From: Asterella californica
Taxonomy: Eukaryota > Streptophyta > Marchantiopsida > Marchantiales > Aytoniaceae
Assembly: GCA_036924285.1 (NCBI GenBank)
Contig: JAYKYS010000009.1
Location: 1,426,001-1,490,000, forward strand
DNA length: 64,000 nt
Direction: 5' to 3'
Positions 31,680-44,668 of this stretch are shown here, in pieces; within the stretch, counting starts at the first letter, position 1, and each line of letters begins with the position of its first letter. Under the pieces are notes generated by a model. It was not told the DNA's origin and ran no database searches. It saw only the letters and a list, made by a program, of their open reading frames with translations. The translations under genes were made by a program, and so were the position numbers.

Positions 31680-32496
31680 GGGCAGCACTGCCTCCGTGCA
31701 ACCTTGTACCTGTGAAGGCATGGATTGCTTGGGAAGACTGTCTTCTTGGACAGTGGAGTGGTGACGCAGGACTTTTCACAGACCAGAATCTGAGAATCGA
31801 GGGTACGAGCTCGAAAAGAAGATCTTACCAATGATCTCTGAGAAGTGAGATGTGTCCGGAAGCACGACTTGTCTCTTCTTGGAAGATAGACAAAGGAGGA
31901 ATGGATGGAAGGAAGAAGCTTACCGGGAGCCGCGGAAGCGTCTACTGACGAAACTGTTTCTTCACCTCTTCTCCAAAGGGAAAGCGTAGAAGACGAGATA
32001 CCTTGGAGATCAAGACGTGGAGTTCCTAGAAGCCGTCTGGGAGGGACTGTCCGTCAATTGGGGCACCTTCTTCCACGCTTACATCCAGCAGAGTTGGTGT
32101 ACTTGGACACCCCAGCAGGAGGGCACCTCACCCCGTTCTTCTGTTATCTGTACGTGTCCAAGAGAGATCTGACAGAAGACCAATTGGTGAGGTATGGACT
32201 GACAAGACAGTGCAAGGTGAAGAAAGAGACCTCGAGAGAGGAAGATCGAGCAGCGGCCGTAACCCCCCTCCCACTTTAGTGCATCAGACGAGACCAAACA
32301 CTCATAGAAGACACTTCTGGTGCGAGAAGAGGACTCCAGCGGTACAGAAGACGCATCATCACCAAAAGAAGATAGGGCCTAGGAGTGTGCCTAGGAGCCT
32401 CTCTTTCTCGATCATTCATTCTAGATCGGAGTCGGATTCTCAGGAAGAGACATTGAGCACTAGGATCGTCCAAAAGACAGCTTCTGCAACTACAAT

Positions 32497-35278
32497 CTAC
32501 ATTACCCAATCTCCGACTTGAAAAGGTTTTACCTTCCTCTTGTCCAAACATTTGTCGTAACTCTTCTTTTGATACGCCTGAGCTTGTTCCATCTGGATCA
32601 TTGCTACCGCTCGAGTCTCTTCCAACTCCATGAGTTGCTCCTTTCTTGACTTGACCACGTCTTCTCCCCTCGACCTCTTCAACTTTCGTTGAATGGTTTG
32701 AAAAGTATCCAATTCGAATTGGATCGGCAACTTGGACTCCACTCCATAAACCAGTCGAAATAGAGAGTACCCAGTAGAAGTCTTTGTTGTCGTTCGGTAC
32801 TCTCATAAGATGGCATGTAGCATCTTATCTCAAGTATGTTTCGCAGTCTCAACACCAGCATCTTTGGCGAGCATCATACAAAGTGTAAGATTGATCTTCT
32901 CCGCAAGACCATTAGCATTTGGTTTGTATGAGGTCGTTACTCGTGCCTTGATAGAAAAGTGTTGTAGCATAGCAGTAGTCATGCTCCCTACAAACTCTCC
33001 TCCTCTATCCGGGACCAACTCTAACGGACATCCAAATCTTGTGATGATCCTCTCCCATAAGAATCTACCGACTTCTGTTTCATTGGTCTCTCTCAAAGGT
33101 CTAGCCTCTACCCACTTGGTACAATAGTCAGTGGCGACTACAATGTATCTATTGCCTCGAGGTGTCTTATTAAGAGGACCTACAAAGTCAATACCCCACT
33201 TCTCAAATGGTCCTAATATTGGAATTGATCTTAACGAAGGTGTTCTAGTAGACTTCAGAGCAAATGCTTGACATACGTCGCAAGTTTTGCAATAGTCTAA
33301 ACACTCCTTGAAAATCCCTCTCCAGTGATAACCCGCATCCAAAATCTTGAAAGCTGTTATCTTACCAGCAAAGTGACCTCCGCAAACAATGCCATCGTGA
33401 AACTCGTGCATCAGCTTGAACGCCTTCTTCTGACCAACTGCTCTCCTTAGTAACCCATCTGCTCCTTGATGAAACATAATTCTCTCCACCATGGTTAAGG
33501 TTTGCATCTCTTGATCAACGCGTTACGTTCTCGAGTATGCATACCTTCTGGAAAAGAGCCATCTGCAAGAAAACTCCAGATTTCCTTGTACTCATCTGGT
33601 ATCTCCTCAATGCTTGTGATGGTCATCAGATGCTCGTCTGGAAATGAATCATCAAACGGTTCTTCTCCCTCATCATCATAAGCCCTTGACAAAAGATCAG
33701 CATTCGCATGCTTTTTCCCCGGTCTATCTTCGATCACTTAATCGTATTCTGTTAGAAGTATCTTCCAACGAGCAATACGACCTTCGGCATTAGGCTTATT
33801 AAAGATATACTTTAAAGCCTTGTGATCTGTGACTATGGAAAATTTCCCTCCTAGCAAGTAATGTCGAAATTTCTTCAATCCAAAGATCACCGCTAATCCT
33901 TCTCGTTCAGTCACGGAGTAATTCTTCTCTGCTGGAACCATCTGCCTACTAGCATAAACTATAGGATGATCATGCCCATCTCCATCTAACTGACTTAATG
34001 TACATCCGATTGCTACATTGGAGGCATCAGTATACAGAATAAATGCTTTACTCCACTCAGGTTTAGCAAGTATAAGAGCTGTCACCAATGCCTTTTTCAG
34101 CTCCTCAAATGCTTCCTTTGCCTTCTGATCATGCACTATCAAGTCAAAATCAACTTCCTTCTTCATGTACATAGTCAAAGCTATTGCTTTGTTTGAGAAG
34201 GAAAAGACAAACCTACGATAATATCCAACCATGCCAAGAAACTACCTCAACTTTGTCAAGTTGATCAGAAATGGAAGATCCACAATCTTCTTCACCTTCT
34301 CCGGATCTACCGCAATCCCATTCTTGGAAATGATGTGCCCTAACAGCAGACCTTCTTCGTAGCCAAAGATGCACTTCTCTGGATTTAGAGAAGCGTTGGC
34401 TTGCTCCAATTGCTACAAAACTTTGATCACATGATCAAAGTGGTCCTCCTTTCTTCCGTACACACAGAAATCGTCAATGAAATCCCAAACAAACTTCCCT
34501 AGGAATGGTTCCAACACTTTGTTCATGAACCTTTGAAACGTGGCCGGAGCATTACACAGTCCGAATGGCATCATCCGAAATGCAAATGTTCCTCAAGGAG
34601 TAGTGAAAGTAGTCAACTGTTGGTACTCCTGTGCTATCTTGATCTGGTTGTAACCACTATAACCATCACCAAAACTGTACCACTCATGACCAGCAACTTC
34701 CTCCAAAATCTCATCTATAAATGGTAGAGGATAATAATCTTTCTTGGTAATTGCATTCAATTCTTGAGACAAGTTCAACTGCATCTTCAACTGCATCTCC
34801 TCCTTGACCATCATTGCTGTTGTAGGATTGACCCTTCTCTGTTTTTGTCGAACTGGTCTTGCGTTCTCTTCCAATTCGAGTCTCGAGAGTCACCTCCTTC
34901 AAAATCCTTGTAACTGGAAGCAAACACATGGATATATTTTCGAAATATATCTAGGAATCTAGTTTTCTCCTCTTGAGTGACATTGATACCAAACTTCAGA
35001 GTAGAGAGTCTTCTCACTATCTCTGCCTCACTCAACTCTTCTTTGTCAGGATCTTTCTTCACTGCTGATCGAGGCAACAAGTCAATAGCACTAAGCTGAT
35101 GTAATGATTCATCTCGATCAAATCCTTTGTCCTCAAACGAGGATTCTTGATCGTAAGAATCTCCAGCATCTACTTCTGAGACACTTTGATCATCCTCCAT
35201 ATCAGATTCCCAGTAGCCACTAGTGAGTCTATCAGAGTCAGAAGTCACAACTCCAACACCCGAGAGAGGTACTATCAC
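32497..35278 (-). pseudogene. G2 pol remnant (RT, RNase H, integrase)
   Basis: Fragments in order: RT N-terminus with damaged start (35278-34593), RT catalytic FIDDF near 34470, RNase H (34232-33738, YTDASNVAIG and TDHKALKYIF), integrase zinc finger and DDE core (33507-32830, WGIDFVGPL, VPDRGGEF, NGLAEKIN) and part of the C-terminal domain (32742-32497). Stops and frameshifts separate them. The second integrase motif reads PDRGG where G1 has SDRGR. The GPY/F region is lost to truncation. Confidence 0.85.
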
Positions 35279-35317
35279 TCTATGATCTCTAGGCCCAATT
35301 CGTAAGTATCCCTTGTG

Positions 35318-37060
35318 TCACCTATCAGTGGTGCGCACAGCTCTCAACCAAGGCTTACCTAGGAGCAAATCATAACTAGAGTCCTTTAACACTTGAAAGG
35401 ACATCAATGTTTGAACAGACACGACCACCTTCTCTAACACACCAAGAGGTCTTACCCGTTGCTTGTTAGCCATCCCCACGACAATGCTAGCCGGGCGAGT
35501 TGGTTCCATCCCCAACTTCTTCATCAACCTCTCTGATAGGGCATTTACAGCCGACCCTCCATCCACCAATATGTCAGAGACGTAGTGACCATTTAACCGG
35601 ACTTCAATCTTTGAAGCCCTAGTGCATACCTCTGAAGCATGCACATCCACCACACCAACTCCCACAGACTTCGATGTCTTGCTCTTGGGTTTCTTCTTCT
35701 TGCTTCTCTTAGAACTCAGTCCTTCTCTGAGTTCTCTTTGTAAGCTGGGATTAAGTGCGATCAGTTGTCCAACAGTGATGTTGGCTTTCTGAGCACCCAC
35801 ATCTTCAACCACATCATATCTCGCTTGGGAAGATGAAATGGTGAAATCCGTCATCCCCAACTTCCTTCTTGGCTCCCTTGGTGCACTCGAAACATTACTC
35901 GAACGAGTACCTCTACTTGCTGACTCCTCCATGAAAACCGGTTCATCAGAAAATCGAGTTCTTTTCCTTTCTTGAGCTAAAAGCTCCACCGGTGCATGAG
36001 AAGAGTTTGAACTGTCTCCTTTCTCGTAGATGGGATCTCGCACTACATCGATAGTAGCCACTCCCTTGTCTCGTCCTTGTGATGGATTTCCTCCACCCAC
36101 ATTCATTCTGACAGCTTCGGCACCTCTTGCTCCGTTGTTAGGACAATTTCGTTGGAAATGAGAACCTCCACACGCCCAACAAGTGATTCCTCCAAAGTTA
36201 CCTTGGTTGTCTCCAAAGTTACCTTGATTTCCTCGGTTGGGATTGTTGTCGTAACCTCTTTGACCTCCTCCTCCACCTTTGTTTCTCCATTCTCGTAACT
36301 GCACCACGTTTATCTTGAGATCCGCAAGAGTATCGATGATGCTCTTCAGCTCGGCATGAAAATCAGAGGTGGCAGTAGACATCGTTGTTGGGACAAACGG
36401 TCTTGGCACCACCGTTGGAGTAGGAGCTGACGTTGAAGTAATCACCAATTGTGATGGTGCAGGTGCGATCGTTGTGGCTACACTAGGAGTCAGAGTCGAC
36501 ACCAGAGCAGCATGATGAGGTTGGATGATATCTCCTTCATCCAAACTCTCTTCCATATTTGTCACAATCTTGATGACCTCCGCTTTGGTTGCTGGCTTCT
36601 CGTACCTCACTTGGGTTCGAATTGAAGGCCTCAACCCTCCCACCAAGTTCTTGGTCAACACTGCTCCAATCCCCGCCATCGTTAGCTCCACATTGTCTCC
36701 ACTCTTCCGTAGGACCGTCCGAAACCGTTGCTCCAACTTATCCACCCTTTCGGCATATTGCCGAACTTTCTCGTCGTCACGTTGCTTCAAATGAGTAAGC
36801 TCCACCATGAGCTTCTCATAACTCTCTTCTGGAAGAAATTCTTCGATGAGTGCATTACTCAACGTCTCTCATGTGTCTTAAACTACACTAGGTGTCTTGC
36901 TCTTCACTCGATCTTCATACCACGTAAGAGCAAAATCTTCTAAAAACTCTGGCAGTAACAACACCCATTCTTCCTTCCTTCTCACGTTGTTTCCGATGCA
37001 ACCCCTTTTGAAGTCTCGTACAAATGGTTCTACATCTTCATTGTCCTTCCCATGAAACAC
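35318..37060 (-). pseudogene. G2 gag and protease remnant
   Basis: It is parallel to G1 gag from FHGKDNEDVEPFVRDFKR onward. Stops near 36863-36877 interrupt the capsid region; one is TGA where G1 has Trp (TWE). From 36862 the frame is open for 514 residues. It includes LPEESYEKLMVELTHLK, the short knuckle CWACGGSHFQRNC and protease VDGGSAVNALSERL. It breaks again near 35318, before RT. Confidence 0.87.
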
Positions 37061-37287
37061 TGATAACTTCCCTATCTTGTAACTACTCTTCTACCCTTCC
37101 AATTTTCGTGCAATAACTACTCGCTAAAAGAGCACGAACATCACCAATTCCATTCGTGAATAATCTACCATAGGTAAAATAAAAGAAAATGGTTGTAACA
37201 ACACCTCTTGTGCCATCTCTACTCTCAAGGTAATCATGAGCTTGAGTCGCATCACCGTCTTCTCCACCATCCGAATGACGATCTCCA

Positions 37288-37770
37288 TCACAACTCAGCC
37301 GAGTCCTCTTTTGAAGTCGACAACTTCTCCGTCTCAGCTCTTTGAGTCTCGTCTACTGACGTAAGTAGGACGATCACATCGACGCACTTGTGTCCTCTTG
37401 ATAGATCACCCACTCCACAACTTGGACAAGGATCTTCTCTTAGAAGATGAATTGGCGCTGGTGACGATGGACTCACTTGAAGACTTAAATCCGTAAACTC
37501 CCGCTTCCCTTTAGCTCTCTCGGTTCTGATTCTAGTTGGACAATTCACTACTTTATGTCCCAACCCTCTACAGAAATAACACCACAAGTCGGTTTCTACT
37601 CTTCTTCTCGGAGATTCTACTTGAGGTTTTGTACTAGGGTTCTCAAACTCAACGATAACTTCTTTCGAGCTCTCTCCGACACTTACTATGACATCTAAAC
37701 CTTGAGGAAGGTTTCTAAGTCTAAATTTCCAGTCTTTTGAACTTCCACTCATATTGCACCTTCTCAACAT
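37288..37770 (-). CDS. G2 ORF0, small zinc-motif protein
   Basis: The counterpart of G1 ORF0, intact at about 160 codons; the second Met (MSGSSKDWKFRL) aligns better with the G1 start. The CCHC knuckle is CYFCRGLGHKVVNC and the second motif CPSCGVGDLSRGHKC. Overall sequence is well diverged from G1, but length, motif spacing and position upstream of gag are kept. Confidence 0.78.
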   Translation of the reverse strand: MLRRCNMSGSSKDWKFRLRNLPQGLDVIVSVGESSKEVIVEFENPSTKPQVESPRRRVETDLWCYFCRGLGHKVVNCPTRIRTERAKGKREFTDLSLQVSPSSPAPIHLLREDPCPSCGVGDLSRGHKCVDVIVLLTSVDETQRAETEKLSTSKEDSAEL

Positions 37771-38344
37771 TTAAGTGGACAAAATATCTTTAAGGAAAAT
37801 AACTCTACATCACTTTCTTAACTCTTTCAAGCTTTATATTGAAAATCGTGTATTATACATGCTATACACGAAATAAAATCCAATCTAAAATTAAGAGTCC
37901 ATGATAATATCCTCATGACCATCGTCTGTATTGATCCTAACAGACATCTTAAAGTCACTTTTGTAAGGATCACACCCTACTTCGTCAGGAGCATTCATGG
38001 TCTCCACAGTGAATGATACTTTGAACTCAACCTTCTTCGCATCTGCGCCGATGCTCGTAGAAGCTTCTTTATATAAAGCAAAAATGGCACCTCAACTGCA
38101 ATAGATGCTTGATCGCAACGCCTCTATACTTAACTTTGGCCTTTCCGTCTCCGTTCTAACTCCCAAACGTCTCTTCTTCAACCTCGGCACTTGAACTAGA
38201 TTCCCCATGATGTATCGTCAAGACCTCCTTGTATGTCGAACCGTATATCCTTTAATCGATAAGAGATCTCTCCAAGATTTTTGTGATCTCCAGTAGCTCA
38301 ACCTCCAAGCTACTAACTAATGAAGTTTCAATAGAAAAATCCTT

Positions 38345-38785
38345 AATCAAAAGAGATGGTGCTGACTGTATAAATTTTCAGAGAACTGAAATTTGTATAT
38401 TTTCACTTCTCTCATGACTTTCAACCCCCTCAACTTTGAAAATTCATGGCTCTCTCTCCATACCACCTTTTCTCTTGATTTCTGTTCTCCTAGATAGCTT
38501 ATCAGCCAATCTAAAACACTGGAAAGTTTCTCAGGAAAATAAAATTCACAGAAAATCTGACAATGACTGTAAACTTTCTCCAGAGAACAGAATTCCTCAA
38601 CTCTCACGAATAGACCCCGTCAACTTTGAAATTTCATTGCTCCCTCTCTAGACCACCTTTTCCTATGATTTCTTTTGTAGTAGATAGGTTATCAGCCAAG
38701 CTACAGTTCTGGAAAGTTTCACTGGAAAATAAAATTCACAGAAAATCTGACAATGACTGTAAAAATTTTCCAGAGAGCAGAAATC
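38345..38785 (-). repeat. Tandem repeats in the G2 leader
   Basis: A unit of about 185 bp occurs roughly two and a half times. Landmarks are CAACTTTGAAA (38429 and 38611) and GACAATGACTGTAAA (38559 and 38748). The whole stretch 37771-39074 has no convincing ORF and is read as the element's leader. Confidence 0.6.
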
Positions 38786-39074
38786 TTCAAACTCGAAAAT
38801 TTTTCTCCTCTAATAACTTCTCTCTCCTCCTTTCTCTACAACTCTTGTTTCATCCCCTTTCAACTCTCCTCAAACTCTTTCTAAGTGAACAAGATGTAAA
38901 GAATAATCTCGAATGCGTCATAGATCACTACGGGATACACGAAAGGTTCTAATGTTGCTAACTCGCGTTAGCTCTCTCTCCTCCAACGTTCTCTCCATAT
39001 GTTCTCTCATAATCTCTTTTTGTCTAATATAGAACTGAACTGTAAACATTTTCAATTATCCTTTCAAGTGAGGT

Positions 39075-39091
39075 CCCGGCAACGGAATAAA
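39075..39091 (-). promoter_or_regulatory. G2 decayed primer-binding site
   Basis: TCCCGGCAACGGAATA on the plus strand equals the G1 site up to the last bases, where the CCA complement is damaged. About 86 bp of unmatched sequence separates it from the LTR boundary at 39178, against 3 bp in G1. This suggests a small insertion or a misplaced LTR edge. Confidence 0.5.
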
Positions 39092-39177
39092 AAATATAAA
39101 TCCTCCGCGGTCCTATCGATCAACTACCCCCTCCCGATCTCTCAACCTCCACGATCGTCATCCACAAATCTGCAACA

Positions 39178-40010
39178 TGTCGGGCCTGTCTCTCACTCAA
39201 GGGTCACCTCTGATGGCTTTGATGGAAGCACACCATGAACTTGAAGGGAAAATGCTAAGTTCACTCATTCATACACCCACAAACTTATCAACTAAAAATC
39301 TCCATAAACTCATCAACTAAAATCCTCCATTCTAACGACATCTCTCAAGTTCTCACATGCTAAACATATCCCACACTCTCTATATTACTCAAGTTGTCAT
39401 TACGACGATGTGAAAACAAGGATGAGGAGCTCTTCTCTACTCCTCTATTTATACATTCTAGGTTTTTACTTTGGTACCCTCCGGTAACTCAGTCGCAACT
39501 ACTTTTACCGGGTTTTACTAAGATATTACTTAAGGTAAAAGCATTAATCACATGGACTTTTTACCTTTTCACATGGGCTTATTCTTTCAAAGTCAACAAC
39601 TTCTAGAAGGATTCTGGATTATTCTCAAGGAATCTCGAATTTCCACCCCCCTCTACACTAGGACCCACTAAAAAGGAAACATGTGGAATCTCTTCTTGTT
39701 TTTAATGCCCACAAAGTCCACAACTTTAATCCAACCACTAATATCAAGTCAAAAAGGAGATAAGGGATACTTTCCACCTCTTTTCTATCTTTTAGACAAG
39801 ATGACAAGATAGTAGTGCTCACTCTTTAGGAAATATCTGAATTCTGCCAAAAGTACAGCTAAGTTTAACCATAACTAACTTTTAGCTAGTCATGACTAAC
39901 TTGATACCTCTTTAAAGTACTTGGGCAGCAAATAAACATTCTCAACACTTAGTTATAACTAAATACCTTACTAATAGACAAACTTCCTATGTGTAACATA
40001 GGTCGTTACA
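39178..40010 (-). repeat. G2 5' LTR
   Basis: About 833 bp, running (plus strand) from TGTCGGGCCTGTCTCTCACT to GGTCGTTACA. The first 40 bp parallel the G1 LTR edge (TGTAAGCCGGCCTGTCTCTC), and a CTTAGTTATAACTA motif occurs in both. The inner edge is less certain than the outer one. Confidence 0.7.
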
Positions 40011-40041
40011 GACCTCGCTGTCCACTTGGTAGTGACAGCGC

Positions 40042-41351
40042 TGTCGTGATGTGAATCATTTTACATTGTAAATAATTCACCTCTCTGTCAAGCGTTAGTC
40101 TCTCTGAGTGAAGTTAGGACCTCAGAGAAGTCGACACTAGAGAATGTTATATATTTTGAGTCTTAGTAGATGGAGTTAAGCTCATGGGTTGTAATTACAT
40201 GTCGTCCATGCATGCTTCCTAGCGAGGTTAGGTTATCTTTCGGGATTACGTGTCGTTTTACATGTCTTCGCATGTAGTTTAGGGTTTACGTTGACACTTT
40301 AGGGGCTTGACGTGGTAGCCTATGTGCAAAATTAAGTCACCACCTGGTTTGGGACACAAAAGTACAGGGGAGTAAAGCTATGAACTCCCGTTGATCCAAT
40401 TTTATCTTTGTGTACTGCTAAACTTAGTAGTAGAGGTCTTAAGAAGAGTTCGAGCATTTGGTGATGAGACTGCGGAATCTGAGAACACATGAGGATAGGG
40501 CTCGTCGTGCCAGTCGCTGTCAGTGAAATTTTTGATCAATTTGAAGCAATAAAAAAGGAGTTATGGCTGATTGAAGTTCGATTTGTGCCAGAATTGCAGC
40601 ACTTCTGTTGATTTTGAGGTTTTGGGTGTCAATCGCAGTAGATTTGAGAAAATCACTTCAAACCTTCGTGGTCGAGTTCATTTTCAGCAGGGCTACGACT
40701 GTCCTCAAATTTTCATGTCAATTGAATGAGTGAGTAATTCGCGACGACCGCTGAAGCAGAGGGGGTCCGAAAAGCTCTCAATCTAGAACAGCAACTTCAG
40801 AGAGCGAGATCTAGAGTTCTGTGTACAATCAGGAGGTCCAACTTCACAAGAGTGTTCAGCAAGCTGTGACCTGCAAATCCTGTAAGAATCTTTAAAAGTG
40901 ATCAAGCCAATTCTCTGTTCTAGGTCGAAATAAATGTCTGGGTACTAGAAATTGCCGTAATTTCTCTGCTTAGAACGTTTCTGTCCATATCTCGGTGCTC
41001 TAAATTGATCTCAAGTTGAAACTTCGTATGTATGGTCAGTAGGGCCTCATTTACATGTAGGAGAAGTTCTGAAATCTGAACCATCGTATGTTTCTGATTC
41101 GGGACTGTTAAAGTTTGCTGTCTGACCTTATTATTGCTAGTCTGACCTGATTTTCGCTTCTTGAACATACTGGAGGGTCCATTCGACCTGAGTGAGTGTT
41201 TATAGTGTTCCCTTTTGATCTGAAGCCTACCTCTGTAGTAAGCAACCATAGCCTGAAGCCCAACGCTTCCCTGAGTAGACTGAACACAACCTTCAAGATC
41301 ATATCACAGCCAGAAGGTTCCACCCTTCCCAAGAAAACTCTCAACTCGACA
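40042..41351 (+). repeat. Element B 5' LTR
   Basis: It runs TGTCGTGATG to CAACTCGACA, so the ends form the inverted repeat TGTCG/CGACA. Identity to the 3' LTR is about 95% by eye, with a short deletion near 40165. It has no coding content. Confidence 0.88.
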
Positions 41352-41353
41352 TC

Positions 41354-41371
41354 TGGTGCTTCCACTGAGAG
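41354..41371 (+). promoter_or_regulatory. Element B candidate primer-binding site
   Basis: TGGTGCTTCCACTGAGAG begins two bases after the 5' LTR, the usual place. I could not name the tRNA with confidence. Confidence 0.5.
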
Positions 41372-41420
41372 CTCTTGGGGTGATTGATTGAGAAGGTTGA
41401 GTTTACTACAAGAAGAAGAG

Positions 41421-42486
41421 ATGAAGAGTGGAAGCGCTGCTGGTGCTATCTCTATGGCTATTGCATCTACGTTTGCTGCAGCACCTGCTGTTGCACCTGC
41501 GACTGCTACGACATCTGCATCTGGTCTCGATACGATTGAGATCTTGAAGACGCTTGCGGCCTTGGTCCAGCAGCATCCGATCGTTGGAGGAGGTGAGTTA
41601 AAATCCACCAAGGCTTTGCAAGCGATAGTGAATAGATGTGGAAGGTTTGAAGGTAGAGATATTTCTAGGTATCTGCGTGAGTATCGAGGAGAGATGGAAC
41701 TGGTTAGAGTCATTGATATAGGAATGATAACCAGTTTCGAGTTAGCTGTAATCCTTGAGTTGCGGGACCAAGTTAGGGATGTACAGAGAAGAAATCTAGG
41801 TGTGTGGATGAGTTTTGAGCGATCTCTTCGAGAGGAGTTTCTTGAAGAAGATTCAGAGAGAGTTACTAGGAGAACATTTCTGGACTGGGTTGAGCAGCAA
41901 CCTGGTCGGATGATGAGCCTGAATGAGATGCTGAGAGAGTTTGATCGGAGATACCGACAACTCTCAACTCTTGAGAGGATAACCTTAGATGCTAGGAGAA
42001 CCGAGCTTTTTCTGCAAGCTGCCGATGATGCTACGGTAGATCGATTATGTTTTATGTTAGCCGATCGATCTGCTGAAGGAGGAGTTACTACTGATTGGGG
42101 AAGAGTCGAGGATGCTATTGCCGTACTAACGAGGCAGAGGAGGGAAAGAGTGGATGTGAGAGGACGTCCGCTTGCAGAAGTGACCGCTCAACCTCGCACG
42201 CTCCTCAAGTACAGCAACCTCCGGCTCCAGCTCCTAGACCTGTTGTACCGACTGCAGTACCTTTGATATCAGTGGTGCCAGTTCTTGCACAAAGGGCACG
42301 GGTTCAAAGAACCATGGACAGCAGAACCAGATCGAAGACTTGATTCGGCAGATGAGAGAACTGAAGGTGGAGTTAGCTGGCCTGCAGAGAGAGAAGCCAC
42401 CGACGCCTGCTGCTGCACGTCCAGGAGGTGCTCTTGTTCGTAGATGTATCTGATGTGACAGTCTTGATCATTTTCGTGGAGACTGT
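41421..42486 (+). pseudogene. Element B gag with zinc knuckle
   Basis: The likely start is ATG 41421 (MKSGSAAG). The frame is open to 42266, with an Ala-rich N-terminus and a helical capsid-like region (RFEGRDISRYLREYRGEMEL, then FLDWVEQQPGRMM). After a frameshift comes a CCHC knuckle at 42445-42486: Cys, two codons, Cys, four, His, four, Cys. The second codon after the first Cys is TGA (42451), so the knuckle itself carries a stop. It is related in style to the gag that precedes DHGSEIN-type proteases. Confidence 0.75.
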
Positions 42487-42504
42487 CAAGAGCTTACGGC
42501 TGCC

Positions 42505-43953
42505 TTGCGAGATGGTGTGGTTCGCTACCAGAACGATAGGCTACACCTTTCTTCGACTGGAGAGCCGCTGAACACGCAGTTTGGACGAGGAGGCATGAGA
42601 AGTTTGCCTCAGATCGCCGCAGCTGCAACTGTAAATGCATTGATGGTACCACCGGTAAATCTTGATGTATATGTCGGACATATTGAGGTTTCTTCTAGTC
42701 CTACGTTGCTAGATAGGACTACTGAGAAGAGTATTGCTCCCGTTCCTTCTGAAACATTGAAGAGAGGAGCAGAGACTATACGTAAGGTCACAAGATGGAG
42801 AGATCTTGTTGACGCTGCGTCTATCAAAGCATTCTTGGACGTGGATAGACACGTTCACTGGCAAGATGCTTCTGTGGAGGAAAAGAGGCGGCGAGAAGCC
42901 TTTGAACTTGATATTGGAGTTCCAGAGAAGATTGGAGATAGACAGAGAGTCACAAGGAGGCGAGCAGCCCTGCCAGAGGACATCCCGTCTACTTTTGTAG
43001 CTCCTCCACCTGCACCAGGTCCGATGGAGGACGTGCAGAGATCCCAGCAGGAGCCAACGATTGCTGGTAGACGGTTTACTGCCCAAGAGAAAAGGAAGGG
43101 GCCGGCTTATAAGTTGGCGGCTGATATCGAGACTTCGACTGATCTCAAGAGCATCTTGGAGCAGAGAATACTTGACGCGAATCGAGTTTTCTCTTCGGGT
43201 AGTTCTTGGTATTGCGAAGAGGGAGTTTCACGAGCTGATCATCGACATCATCAAGCGGAAGAGACAGGTGATGTCCGAGCAAGTAGAAAGTCAGATGATT
43301 GATGTGGTAAGAGCTTCTATGAATGATGTAGAGTTCGGAAAGGTGCATTTTCAAGAGGTTGATGATACAGAGTACCAGCAAGAAGCGTTGGTTGCTGGTA
43401 CCAACACTGCTGAATTTGAAGACGAAGAAGCTGGCGACGAGAGTCCAGCTACCGATAACGACTTCAGAAAAAGACATTGGGCTCGTACTACGACTGCTAC
43501 ACGAGTTCGCCTTGGAAGTCTTGAACCTGTTGCTGCTTTGGTTGATCACGGTTCAGAGATCAACATCATGTCACGGGAGGTGTACGAGAGAGGTCAGTGG
43601 CCTATCAAACTGAACCATGGTTGGATGCTACGAGCTGCAAACAACCAGAAGGGTGAGTAATACGGCGCTTGTCCCAATGTAAGGGTGAAGCTAGGTGATG
43701 TGGAGGTAGATCAGCACTTCTTCGTGCAGTCTTCTGCTTCATATCTTGTGATTCTTGATCAACCTTATATTACTGCAATTCGAATGGAGACGAAGGTGAT
43801 GGATGACGGATCTCACTATGCTAGGATCTGTAGTCCAGATGACAGACGTTTTGTTCAGTTTCTGACCATTCGTACGAACCACGAACGAAATAGACAGACT
43901 CTAAGAGATTCTCCTATCTGTAGGAGTAAGGGTTTTCTGAAACCATTCTTGTA
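42505..43953 (+). pseudogene. Element B linker and retropepsin
   Basis: An open frame 42505-43302 (linker with FGRGGMRSLP) passes by frameshift into 43061-43660. The latter carries the aspartic protease active site LVDHGSEINIMSREVY, where His replaces the usual Ser/Thr after Asp. TAA at 43658 interrupts the same frame, which then continues through YLVILDQPYITAIRMETKVM to 43953. The protease fold appears complete apart from the stop. Confidence 0.78.
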
Positions 43954-44620
43954 GGACGGGATACCAAGAGTGACGGATCTGTTGTTACTATGATCCCGCT
44001 TGAGCAGCTTGTGGGATCACAAGAGGCTGACGAAGAGGTTGCTCAAGATTCTGAGAACAGCTACACTGTACATAGTTAGAAATCTGGTTTGATGACTTTC
44101 AGTTATGATGATTGCAGTGAGTTCATACGAGTAGAGGATTTGACTGAGAAGAGTAGAAAGCAGATGGAAAAATATGCAGAAAATCTACATTGTACAGGAG
44201 TTTTGGGTGAAGATGAGATGATTTCTGGTGTTTACGAGGAGTTTGTAGGTGTACAGTCTTTTGTTTAGGATAAGACACAAGTTTACTCAAGAGACACTCG
44301 AGCAACTCCAGATAGGAGGGGGTGCCTTCTTGACTGAAGTGGAAAAACGAGCTTTTGAGCAGATGATAGTTAGCCATGATAAGGCATTTTCTTTCAGCTG
44401 AGGAGATTGATTGTGTGGATCCTAGTGTGATAGCTCCGATGATTATCTTCACTTGTTCCTCATGTACCTTGGGACTTGAAGCCGATTCCAGTCCTTCGTG
44501 CCTTGCTACCGATGGTTATTGAGTTACTGAAGTAGAGGATGACAAGAGACGAAGACGCCCCAGCAACTGAAGAGGCTGAGGCGGAAGAGAACGATGATGA
44601 TGAAGAACATACTGAAGACT
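43954..44620 (+). pseudogene. Element B pre-RT remnant
   Basis: With several stops it reads like the segment just before RT in gypsy pol: EEIDCVDPSVIAPMIIF, then DLKPIPVPRALLPMVIELL in shifted frames. The RT fingers should follow, but instead an acidic tail ends at about 44622. RT, RNase H and integrase were therefore removed between the pre-RT segment and the end of pol. Confidence 0.6.
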
Positions 44621-44654
44621 GAAGAGGTTGGCACATGCCGGAGGATGTGTAGGT

Positions 44655-44668
44655 TTGGAGGGGGTGGA
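44655..44668 (+). promoter_or_regulatory. Element B polypurine tract
   Basis: TTGGAGGGGGTGGA directly precedes the 3' LTR at 44669. Confidence 0.75.

Larger units (their letters stand above)
32491..40010 (-). mobile_element. G2, older truncated relative of G1
   Basis: Same gene order as G1 on the minus strand: LTR, primer site, leader, ORF0, gag-protease-pol. The 3' end is missing: integrase breaks at about 32497 in the C-terminal domain, so there is no second LTR. The right boundary at 40010 (minus-strand TGTAACGACC) abuts ORF X sequence. Numerous stops and frameshifts break gag and pol. One deletion that removed the G2 3' end and about 0.95 kb of neighbouring ORF X explains both gaps. Confidence 0.85.
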
